Under the pieces are notes generated by a model, which was not told the DNA's origin, did no database searches, and saw nothing but the letters and a program-made list of their open reading frames with translations. Made by a program: the position numbers and the translations under genes. Positions 1-12,672 of a stretch of 64,000 nucleotides of DNA are shown piece by piece (the first letter of the stretch is position 1; the number at the start of each line of letters is the position of its first letter). Source of the DNA: Opitutus sp. ER46. GTDB taxonomy: Bacteria > Verrucomicrobiota > Verrucomicrobiia > Opitutales > Opitutaceae. The stretch is taken from contig NZ_QAYX01000017.1 of NCBI RefSeq assembly GCF_003054705.1, forward strand, positions 62,001 through 126,000, in the 5' to 3' direction.

Positions 1-1150
1 AGTTGAGTAGGGTCTCGTGCGCCGGAACGCCATCGCGTTCTGCGGCCTGGAGGCGCTGGACGGGCGCGGGGTCGGTCTCCGGTCCGGTCAGCAGCGTTGA
101 GAGCCGGCGGCCCTTGATGGCCTCGAGTTCGTGACCGGTGATGCGCGTGAAGGCGACATTTACCCAGGCGATGCCGCCGACCGCGTCAGTGATGACCACG
201 CCGTTGGTGGTGTTCTGGGCGACGAGGGCGAGGAGAGCGTTGGATTCGGCGGAAGCACGCAGGGAGGCGTTCGCTTCGCGGAGCTCCCGGGTGCGCTGGC
301 TGACCGTTTCCTGGAGTTCAGCAGCCTGTTGCTGCAGCCGGGCGGTGAGTTGGGCGCGCTGGCTTTCGGCCTCTTCGCGCCGTTCGCTGAGCCCGGCGGC
401 GATCTCGGCGGAGAACAAGGTGATGATGAACCCGCTGAGCAGGGTCGTGGCGACAAACAGGAGGCCGGCCTCGGCGACCGGCAGGTGATGCGTCCCGACC
501 ATCCAAGCGAACGCGGCGCCGAAGCAGACCGGGAGAATCACGGCCGCGAGGAACAGGCGACGGGCGAGGATGCCGGCGCCATGTGGAGCGAACATCACGT
601 GCAAATACCGATTGTCCGGCCGGGCGAGGGCTGCGCCCAGCCCAAGGACGAGCAGGGCCGCGACGAGTGGGCCCGACAGGTTTGTGGGCGATTGGATTTG
701 GTCGGGGCCGGCCACGATCGCGAGCAGCGTGCCGGCGGCGCCGGCCACGACCACGAGACCGAGCCAGGCTGAGGTGGGGCCGTGGCGCGCGGCGGAGCCG
801 GGGCGGAGCAGCAGCAGGGCCAGCGCGGTCGTGACGATGAGGAGCCCATTGATGGCGCCGCCGGCGAGAAAATCGCCGGCAACGGTGACTTCAAGCAGGC
901 CGGTGACGAGGATGCCGGCTCCCAGCAGGAGAGCCGCCGCCGCGCTCAGGAGGCGCACTCCCTGCCGGCGCGGAAACTGGCTGGCAATCAGCGCCGTCCC
1001 GCTCAGGACCACGGCGATGGCGGCACCAGGGCCGTCAAGCTCGAGTCCAAAGTGGCTTGAGGCCGGTACGGCCAGGCCGACGAGTCCCAAGAAAGTCGTG
1101 AGGAGCCCCGCGCCCAGGCAGAACCGACGTAATTTGGCTTCCAGCGGCAT
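1..1150 (-). CDS. Membrane-bound PAS sensor protein, C-terminus beyond the window
   Basis: The reading frame is open from an ATG at 1150 to the left edge, so only about 383 N-terminal residues are visible. Residues 1 to about 230 are a run of hydrophobic helices (for example FLGLVGLAVPASS and LLLGAGILVTGLLEV), suggesting a multi-helix membrane sensor module. A charged coiled coil follows (ERREEAESQRAQLTARLQQQ). From about residue 303 there is a PAS domain (NGVVITDAVGGIAWVNVAF, then ITGHELEAIKGRR). A stop codon lies five codons upstream of the ATG, which fixes the start closely. The missing part is probably a histidine kinase or a diguanylate cyclase output; the window cannot decide. It is divergent from the chemoreceptor gene. 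Confidence 0.8.
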   Translation of the reverse strand, partial: MPLEAKLRRFCLGAGLLTTFLGLVGLAVPASSHFGLELDGPGAAIAVVLSGTALIASQFPRRQGVRLLSAAAALLLGAGILVTGLLEVTVAGDFLAGGAINGLLIVTTALALLLLRPGSAARHGPTSAWLGLVVVAGAAGTLLAIVAGPDQIQSPTNLSGPLVAALLVLGLGAALARPDNRYLHVMFAPHGAGILARRLFLAAVILPVCFGAAFAWMVGTHHLPVAEAGLLFVATTLLSGFIITLFSAEIAAGLSERREEAESQRAQLTARLQQQAAELQETVSQRTRELREANASLRASAESNALLALVAQNTTNGVVITDAVGGIAWVNVAFTRITGHELEAIKGRRLSTLLTGPETDPAPVQRLQAAERDGVPAHETLLN

Positions 1151-1543
1151 CGGCGCCAACGCCTACGCAGCGACCCGGCGGAGGGCAACGGGAATGAACT
1201 ACTTTCGTTCGTGAACCGCGACTTCCGGGGGATGAATCACTTCGGGCGTGAAGAAAGGCGTACCGGTTACTGCGTACGCATACTTACGTATTTGGGCTCA
1301 AGTTCGCGTGCAGCGCGCCGATGTGCAGGCCAACGAATCGCCGTCTTCTGATGCAATTTAGTGTGCCGAACCGAAATCGGTCGACGCCCATGCCTGGGCG
1401 TCGTTCCGCCCGACGTGACGCCATTGCACCGGCAGACCGCGATGCCGCCACCCGTGGCCAAGATCCGTTCTTTGGACCGTTGCCCGCTCTTAACCTCTCT
1501 CTTCGCTCCTAGCTCCCATTGCCGCCCTGCGGCACCCGTAAAC
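1151..1543. other. Divergent intergenic region between the PAS sensor and chemoreceptor genes
   Basis: This 393-bp stretch has no convincing gene. It must hold the promoters of both flanking genes. A 10-bp palindrome TGCGTACGCA is at 1271-1280. A small hairpin ACCG-AAAT-CGGT is at 1370-1381 and a 9-bp hairpin follows at 1382-1403. A frame open from 1361 runs into the chemoreceptor, but its first 61 codons do not resemble any chemoreceptor N-terminus, so I treat them as leader. Confidence 0.6.
1382..1403 (+). promoter_or_regulatory. 9-bp hairpin in the chemoreceptor leader
   Basis: CGACGCCCA and TGGGCGTCG pair perfectly across a TGCC loop. No T-run follows, so it is not a standard terminator. 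It lies about 140 bp upstream of the chemoreceptor ATG. Function unknown; it could be an operator or a leader structure. Confidence 0.4.
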
Positions 1544-3565
1544 ATGTCCTTCAAGAACCTGACCATCGGCAAGAAGATCGGCCTGGGCTTCGCGTTCACG
1601 CTGACGGTGCTCCTCGTCGTGGCCGTCATCGCCTACATTGCCCTGGGCGGCGCCGGCCGGCGACTGACCGCCTACGCCGGGAGCGCGCAGGAGACCTATG
1701 CCGCGGCGACACTCGAGACTTCGATGCAGTCGCTCAAGCTGCAGGTGAACGACTTTCTCGCGACCGGCAGCGCCGAGAGCATTGCCAACTGCGAGGCGGC
1801 CAAGAAGGCCCTTGACGCCGATCTCGACCAAGCCGCGAAACTGACCACCGATCCGGAGCGCGCCGCCCAAGTCACCGCCGCGCGCGGCCTGCTGGCGCAG
1901 TACTGGGCCGCGTTCAACGACCTGGTGACGAACCATCGGTCCCGCGTCTCGATTGAGAAGGACGTGCTTACCCCGCAACAGCAGGTGCTGGCGGACGGCC
2001 TCACCCAGATGCTCGCGCAGGCGAAGACGCAGGGTGACATGAATGCGGCGTTCCAAATTTCCAGCGGCCTGAAGGCCTTCTTCGAGTGCACCAGCCTGGC
2101 GAATGCCTTCCTGCTTACGTCGGATTTCACCAAGGCCACCGCCGCGGCGGAGGCGCTGAAGACGGCCAACGCCCAGGTGCAGCGCCTGCAGAAGGATCAT
2201 ATCGAGATGGAGAAGCTCGACGCCTCCATGAAGGACGACGCCAAGAAGGCGCTCCTCGTTCGGTTGATCGAGGCCGCAAACGCCTACGGCAAGGGGCTCT
2301 CGGACATCGTCGCGCTGAAGCAGGGCCGCGACCGTATCATCGGCGAGCGCATCAACCGCCTCGTCCCCGAATTCACCCAGACCATCAACAAGGTCCGCAC
2401 CTCGGTGCATTCCTTCCAGAGTGACCTCGAAGGCCGCACGCGCGCCGAACAGCGCTACAACGAGTTGATGGTTTCCATCGTGACCCTGGCCGGCTTCATC
2501 GGCGCGATCGTCTGCGCCTGGTGGATGATCCGCAGCGTCACCCACCGGATCACCGACGTCGCCTCGCGCCTCGCGTCTGAATCCGACAAGGCCAACGGCT
2601 CGGCGGCGCAGGTCGCGCAGGCCAGCCAGGCGATGGCGAACGGCGCCACCCAGCAGGCCTCCTCGCTGGAGGAGACGAGTTCCTCGCTTCACGAGATGGC
2701 GAGCATGACCCAGCGCAACTCGGAGAACGCGCAGAATGCCAAGGCGCTGGCCAACCAGGCGCGCCAGACGGCGGACGCCGGCGCGGCCGAGATGGAGCAG
2801 ATGAAGTCGGCGATGAACGCCATCAAGGGGTCGAGCGTCGAGATTTCGAAGATCATCAAGACCATCGACGAGATTGCCTTCCAGACGAACATCCTCGCGC
2901 TGAACGCCGCGGTCGAAGCGGCGCGCGCCGGTGAGGCCGGCCTCGGTTTCGCGGTCGTCGCCGACGAGGTCCGCAACCTCGCGCAACGTTCGGCCCAGGC
3001 TGCACGGGAGACCGCCGAGAAAATTTCCGCCTCCACCGAGAAGAGCGAGCAGGGCGTACGCATCAGCGAAAAGATGGCCGTGAACCTCACCGCGATTGTG
3101 GAAAAGACCCGCCAGCTCGACGAACGCATCGCCGAGATCGCGCAGTCGTCCCACGAGCAGAGCGAGGGCATCGGCCAGCTCAACAGCGCCGTCGCCAGCA
3201 TGGACAAGATCACGCAGGAGAACGCGGCCCTTTCGCAACAGTCCGCCGCGGCGTCCGAGGAGCTCAAGGCCCAGGCCGGCCAGGTCCGCCAGGCGGTCGA
3301 TGTGCTGATGGAGATGGTACGCGGCAATGCCGAATTCAGCCACGCGCCCGCGACGGCGGTCTCCGAGGCCCCGGCGTCGGCCTCGCGCCTCGCGCATCTC
3401 GCCGCGAAGTCTCCGATCGTGATGCACCACAATGGCAGCCACGACGGCGCGAACGGGCATGGGACCAATGGTCACGGCACGAATGGCCATGGCACGAATG
3501 GCCACGCGCCGGTGAAGGCCGGGCGGGTGTCCACAGAAGACCTTTCGTTCGAAGATCATCCCTGA
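1544..3565 (+). CDS. Methyl-accepting chemotaxis protein
   Basis: A 673-residue chemoreceptor. The ATG at 1544 gives the usual short N-terminus before TM1 (residues about 10-32). A helical periplasmic sensor follows, then TM2 at about 311-330. The cytoplasmic signalling tip is near residues 446-480 ([20 protein letters not shown], then [16 protein letters not shown]), the CheA/CheW contact region. Between TM2 and the signalling helices there is no recognisable HAMP; the chain passes straight into Gln/Ala-rich coiled coil. The C-terminus carries a Gly-His-Asn repeat (four near-copies of HGTNG) and ends DLSFEDHP, not a known CheR pentapeptide. A strong terminator follows. The ligand cannot be predicted. 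Confidence 0.95.
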   Translation: MSFKNLTIGKKIGLGFAFTLTVLLVVAVIAYIALGGAGRRLTAYAGSAQETYAAATLETSMQSLKLQVNDFLATGSAESIANCEAAKKALDADLDQAAKLTTDPERAAQVTAARGLLAQYWAAFNDLVTNHRSRVSIEKDVLTPQQQVLADGLTQMLAQAKTQGDMNAAFQISSGLKAFFECTSLANAFLLTSDFTKATAAAEALKTANAQVQRLQKDHIEMEKLDASMKDDAKKALLVRLIEAANAYGKGLSDIVALKQGRDRIIGERINRLVPEFTQTINKVRTSVHSFQSDLEGRTRAEQRYNELMVSIVTLAGFIGAIVCAWWMIRSVTHRITDVASRLASESDKANGSAAQVAQASQAMANGATQQASSLEETSSSLHEMASMTQRNSENAQNAKALANQARQTADAGAAEMEQMKSAMNAIKGSSVEISKIIKTIDEIAFQTNILALNAAVEAARAGEAGLGFAVVADEVRNLAQRSAQAARETAEKISASTEKSEQGVRISEKMAVNLTAIVEKTRQLDERIAEIAQSSHEQSEGIGQLNSAVASMDKITQENAALSQQSAAASEELKAQAGQVRQAVDVLMEMVRGNAEFSHAPATAVSEAPASASRLAHLAAKSPIVMHHNGSHDGANGHGTNGHGTNGHGTNGHAPVKAGRVSTEDLSFEDHP

Positions 3566-3603
3566 GTTGCACTGACTCTCGAGGCAGTCGGCTGGGAGGA
3601 AAT

Positions 3604-3631
3604 CGGGGCGGTCGGATGGCCGCCCCGTTTT
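3604..3631 (+). terminator. Intrinsic terminator after the chemoreceptor gene
   Basis: CGGGGCGG (3604-3611) pairs perfectly with CCGCCCCG (3620-3627) across an 8-nt loop and is followed by TTTT. It separates the chemoreceptor from the hybrid kinase, so the latter probably has its own promoter. Confidence 0.8.
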
Positions 3632-3695
3632 GCGTCGGCTTGGCCTACATTGGGCGCGGGGATGTGCCGATGAAACGAGGACCTGGGCAGCGCCA

Positions 3696-7133
<3,438 letters not shown>

Positions 7134-7157
7134 GGGGCGCCGCGCGGGCCGGTCGAG

Positions 7158-9472
<2,315 letters not shown>

Positions 9473-9479
<7 letters not shown>

Positions 9480-9501
9480 AAGCTGAAAGACTGAAGGCTG
9501 C
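9473..9501. repeat. Short CTGAAAG-type imperfect tandem repeat
   Basis: Repeats of a seven-base theme (GCTGAAA, GCTGAAA, GACTGAAG) overlap the glgB stop and run to about 9501. It looks like a small slippage tract. No function is evident. Confidence 0.5.
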
Positions 9502-9590
9502 CGGCAGGGGTGGGATCGGGTATAGGGTTTCACCGGTGCGTCGGCGTGCGGGCGAACGCTGGTCCCAGCCAATCGCAGATCCCCCTTCAT

Positions 9591-9614
9591 AAGCGGACGC
9601 GAAAGCGTCCGCTT
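9591..9614. terminator. Perfect 10-bp hairpin with GAAA tetraloop downstream of glgB
   Basis: AAGCGGACGC (9591-9600) and GCGTCCGCTT (9605-9614) pair fully across GAAA, a very stable tetraloop. A T-rich stretch (ATTTTT at 9624-9629) follows ten bases later. It may be the glgB terminator or a REP-like palindrome, because a copy of the GGGACAGG repeat begins at 9630. Confidence 0.6.
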
Positions 9615-9629
9615 CGTACTAAGATTTTT

Positions 9630-9669
9630 GGGACAGGCACGTTATATGGGGTGAACCTTCAACCCCATA
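9630..9669 (+). repeat. Single degenerate GGGACAGG repeat plus hairpin before the TonB-like gene
   Basis: GGGACAGGCACGTTA at 9630-9644 matches the 20-bp repeat clustered at 40.4-40.8 kb in 12 of its core bases. Directly after it TATGGGGT (9645-9652) pairs with ACCCCATA (9662-9669), ending six bases before the TonB-like start codon. The hairpin could affect translation initiation; that is conjecture. Confidence 0.5.
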
Positions 9670-9675
9670 AACATC

Positions 9676-10338
9676 ATGGAACGCCATTTCGTACTCCCCG
9701 TTGCGATTGCCGCCGCCCTCCATGGCCTGCTGTTCGGTCTCCCCCGTGGTCCCGTGCCCGAGGCGACGCCACGTTCGACCGGACCAAAGCTTCCACCGTA
9801 TGTGCTCCCGCTGACCGATCTGCCGCCGGTCGTGGACCGGTCGGGTGGGGCGGGTAAGGGGGAGTCGGACGTCAGCCGACTGCCGGAACGGCCGGTGCCG
9901 GATGCCACCGGGCCATGGGTCAAGCCGGTGGGCGTGGACCTGAACCCGCGCGTGTCGCCCGGACCGGTGGATCGGGTCCCGATCGAAGGCCTCGGGGATG
10001 GGACCGGCACGGGGATCGGCCCCGGACGCGGCTGGACAGGGATTGTGGGTACCGAGTCGCTGGATCGGACGCCGAATCCGCGGACGCGGATCCCGCCTGA
10101 GTATCCGCCGCTGGCGCGGCGTGATGGCCGGGAAGGCGAGGTGCACGTTGAGTTCGTGGTCGACGAGTCGGGGCGGGTGACGGAGGCGCGTGCGGTGCAC
10201 ACCAGCGACTCGGTCTTTAACGATGCGGCCGTCCGCGCCGTTTCGAAGTGGCGCTTCGAGCCCGGCACCGTGAACGGCGTCCCTGTCCGCTTCCGGATGG
10301 TGGTGCCGATGGTGTTCCGGCTGAATGGGGAAAAGTAA
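9676..10338 (+). CDS. TonB-like energy transducer
   Basis: A 220-residue protein with the TonB plan. There is one N-terminal hydrophobic segment (LPVAIAAALHGLLFGLP), a Pro/Gly-rich periplasmic linker of about 100 residues, and a C-terminal TonB domain at about 140-220 (PPEYPPLARRDGREGEV, FNDAAVRAVSKWRFEPG). TonB proteins pass proton-motive force from ExbB/ExbD to outer-membrane receptors. The ExbB/ExbD pair and a TonB-dependent receptor are encoded about 46 kb away, so partnership is only possible. The anchor is short and has no canonical SxxxH pattern that I can be sure of. Confidence 0.85.
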   Translation: MERHFVLPVAIAAALHGLLFGLPRGPVPEATPRSTGPKLPPYVLPLTDLPPVVDRSGGAGKGESDVSRLPERPVPDATGPWVKPVGVDLNPRVSPGPVDRVPIEGLGDGTGTGIGPGRGWTGIVGTESLDRTPNPRTRIPPEYPPLARRDGREGEVHVEFVVDESGRVTEARAVHTSDSVFNDAAVRAVSKWRFEPGTVNGVPVRFRMVVPMVFRLNGEK

Positions 10339-10345
10339 AAGTGAG

Positions 10346-10499
10346 AGTGAAAGTGAGAGTGAAAGTTGGCCGAACCGCGGCGATCTCTGAAGACAAGAGG
10401 CAGACGGAGAGCTGAACCGACGGGAGCGGTGAGCGAACCGGGGTTCGGGATCAACCGAACCGTGGTTTCCTCACTTTAACTTTCACTCTCACTTTCACT
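10346..10499. repeat. Perfect 22-bp inverted repeat flanking about 110 bp
   Basis: A purine-only 22-mer at 10346-10367 recurs as its exact complement at 10478-10499. The arms are built of GTGAAA/GTGAGA units, and further partial units lie at 10331-10345 and 10507-10517. The spacer holds CCGAACCGCGG, its near-copy CCGAACCGTGG, and a short hairpin at 10434-10447. No open frame is convincing inside. It may be a small non-autonomous element or a long-range hairpin. Confidence 0.7.
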
Positions 10500-10615
10500 G
10501 GCCGCGCCACTTTCACTTCGTCCGGCGGCGGCCCGTCGTGGCCGCCGCCGGACGAGCCGATTTTGAGCCGGTTGCCTCCGTCGCGCGCGGGTGTTCCTGT
10601 GGCGGTCCCCTGCCT

Positions 10616-12190
10616 ATGAAACGCTTTCTCCTCTTTGTCGTGGCGAGTGTCGCCGCCTGGGCGCAGACGCCCAATCTTGCGCCGGATCTCGCCTCGAACC
10701 CGGCCGCGGCCAAGCCGCAGCTCAACTCCGCGCTGCCGACGATCCACGTCGCGGGCGACTCGACCGCCGCGAAGGGCAAAGGCGAACAGCAGCAGGGCTG
10801 GGCGGCGGTGTTCGCGCCCTATTTCGATGCCACCAAGGTCAACGTGGTGAATCGCGCCCGGGGCGGACGCAGCGCGCGCACGTTCATCACCGAGGGGCTG
10901 TGGAACGAACTGCTGGCCGACGTGAAGGCGGGCGACCTCGTGCTGATCCAGTTCGGCCACAACGACGGCAGTCCGGTGAACTCGGGTCGGGCGCGCGGTT
11001 CTTTGCCGGGACTCGGCGAGGAGACCGAGGAGATCGAGAACATCAACACGAAGAAGCCCGAGACGGTGCACACGTACGGCTGGTACCTGCGGCGCATGAT
11101 CGCCGACGTGCAGGCGAAGCAGGCCACGCCGATCGTGTTGTCGCTGACCGTCCGCAACCGCTGGGAGAACGGCCGGCTCGAACGCGGCTCGGGGCGGTAT
11201 GGCGCGTGGGCGTTCGACGTGGCAAAGGCGGCGGTGGTCCCGTTCATTGATGTGACCAACGCCGTGGCCGACCAACTCGAGCCGATGGGCGAGCCCGCGG
11301 TGAAGGCGCTGTATCCGCAGGACCATACGCATTTCAACGCCAAGGGCGCGACCTTGCATGCCGAGGCGGTCGTGGCCGGGCTCAAGGGGCTGCGGCTGGC
11401 GCCGCTGGACAAGTGGCTGTCGCCGCAGGGGGCGGCGGTGGCGGCGGCGGACATGACCTGGCTGCGGTTGCCGCGGCCATGGAACCCGAAGGTGCCGTCG
11501 CTCTTCCTGGTCGGCGACTCGACCGTGCGCAATGGCCGCGGCGATGGCGCCGGCGGGCAGTGGGGCTGGGGCGACTACCTCGCGCCGTACTTTGACCCGG
11601 AGAAGATCAATACTGTGAACCGCGCGGTCGGCGGCACGGGCATCGAGACGTTTCGCCGGATCGGGCACTGGGACAACGCGCTCCGGCTGATGAAGGCCGG
11701 CGACTTCGTGCTGATCCAGTTTGGCCACAACGACAACCCGCCGCGCGGCCCGCTGCCGGGCCTGGGCGACGAGGAAGGCGACCGCGAGGATCCGAAGACG
11801 AAGGAGACGCGGCGGCTGCACACCTGGGGCTGGTACCTGCGCCAGTACATTGCCGAGGCGCGCGCGAAGGGAGTGACCCCGATCGTGTGCTCACTCGTGC
11901 CGCGCAAGACTTGGAAAGACGGACACATCGTCCGCAGCACCGACAGCTTTGCGGGGTGGGCGCGGCAGGTGGCAGAGGCGGAGAAGGTGCCGTTCCTCGA
12001 TCTGAACAATCGGATCGCGGACCGCTACGACGAGCTGGGGCAGGAGAAGGTGAACGCGTTGTTTGCCGACCCGCACACGCACACGAGTCTGGCCGGCGCG
12101 CAGCTCAACGCCGAGGTGGTCGTCGAAGCGTTGAAGGCGCTGCCGGAGAATCCGCTGGCGCCGTATCTGCGAGCGGCGGTGGCGAAGTAG
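10616..12190 (+). CDS. Secreted tandem SGNH/GDSL esterase, rhamnogalacturonan acetylesterase-like
   Basis: A 524-residue protein with a signal peptide (MKRFLLFVVASVAAWAQ) and two SGNH hydrolase domains. Domain 1 has the GDST serine at 49, GHND Asn at 116 and the D236-x-x-H239 pair. Domain 2 has the GDST serine at 302 and GHND Asn at 372, but its last block reads ADPHTH: Pro486 falls where Asp is expected and Asp485 is shifted by one. Family knowledge: this type of esterase removes acetyl groups from rhamnogalacturonan and other plant polymers. The setting next to GH78/GH28 genes agrees. The start at 10616 is chosen for the signal peptide; an upstream in-frame start at 10538 would bury it. Confidence 0.85.
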   Translation: MKRFLLFVVASVAAWAQTPNLAPDLASNPAAAKPQLNSALPTIHVAGDSTAAKGKGEQQQGWAAVFAPYFDATKVNVVNRARGGRSARTFITEGLWNELLADVKAGDLVLIQFGHNDGSPVNSGRARGSLPGLGEETEEIENINTKKPETVHTYGWYLRRMIADVQAKQATPIVLSLTVRNRWENGRLERGSGRYGAWAFDVAKAAVVPFIDVTNAVADQLEPMGEPAVKALYPQDHTHFNAKGATLHAEAVVAGLKGLRLAPLDKWLSPQGAAVAAADMTWLRLPRPWNPKVPSLFLVGDSTVRNGRGDGAGGQWGWGDYLAPYFDPEKINTVNRAVGGTGIETFRRIGHWDNALRLMKAGDFVLIQFGHNDNPPRGPLPGLGDEEGDREDPKTKETRRLHTWGWYLRQYIAEARAKGVTPIVCSLVPRKTWKDGHIVRSTDSFAGWARQVAEAEKVPFLDLNNRIADRYDELGQEKVNALFADPHTHTSLAGAQLNAEVVVEALKALPENPLAPYLRAAVAK

Positions 12191-12672
12191 CCGGGTCGCG
12201 GACGCACGCGGCCAGTTCGCTGGCGGGGCGGTGTGGCGGGCGGATCTCCGCGCGTCGGGGCGGACCTCCGCGCGCGTCGGCGTCTTGCCGTGGTCGATCG
12301 GCTCCGGCGCGTCGGTGAGTTGCGGCGCTGGCGGTCCGCGACGCGCAGGGGACGATGCTAGGGTACGAGGGTTGCAATTGTTACGCGCTGATGGACAGCG
12401 AGTAATGGGATAATGTCCAGATACTCCTGAATAATGTCCGGATACTCGGGGATAATGTCCGGATACTCAGGGTGCCCGACGACCCACGATCGCGACGGAC
12501 GGCGGAAGCGGGCGCGTGGGCGCGGGCATGAGGGGAGTGCGGGCGCGGAGCGGACAGAGCGGAGCGGACAGAGCGGAGGGCCGGCGGGAGCCGGCGCGAG
12601 AACGCCGGCTTGGTCCATCGAGAGAAAGAGGAAGAGGAAGAGAAAGAGTAAGACCGCCGGGCGCAGTGGCCC
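12191..12672. other. Repeat-rich convergent intergenic region
   Basis: This 482-bp region lies between the tail ends of the esterase and GH2 genes and holds no convincing gene. It contains three 21-bp tandem units at 12410-12472, a duplicated GAGCGGACAGAGCG tract near 12550-12575, a GC-rich GGCCGGCGGGAGCCGGC stretch, and a purine-only GA tract at 12620-12650. It looks like a relaxed spacer that collects simple repeats. Confidence 0.7.
12410..12472. repeat. Three tandem copies of a 21-bp unit
   Basis: Each unit reads ATAATGTCC(A/G)GATACTC plus four variable bases. Units start at 12410, 12431 and 12452. The reverse frame would encode repeated PEYPDII, but no gene signals surround it. It may be a variable-number repeat. 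Confidence 0.9.

Noticed and set aside
131-772. Plus-strand 213-codon frame near the left edge
   Set aside because: The minus-strand frame here gives membrane helices, a coiled coil and a PAS domain, so this is its shadow.
12358-12618. Minus-strand 86-codon frame with repeated PEYPDII
   Set aside because: It is produced by the 21-bp tandem repeat; the rest is low-complexity Arg/Pro with no start context.
12620-12650. GA-only purine tract
   Set aside because: Simple slippage-type sequence in an intergenic spacer; no structure or paired tract nearby.
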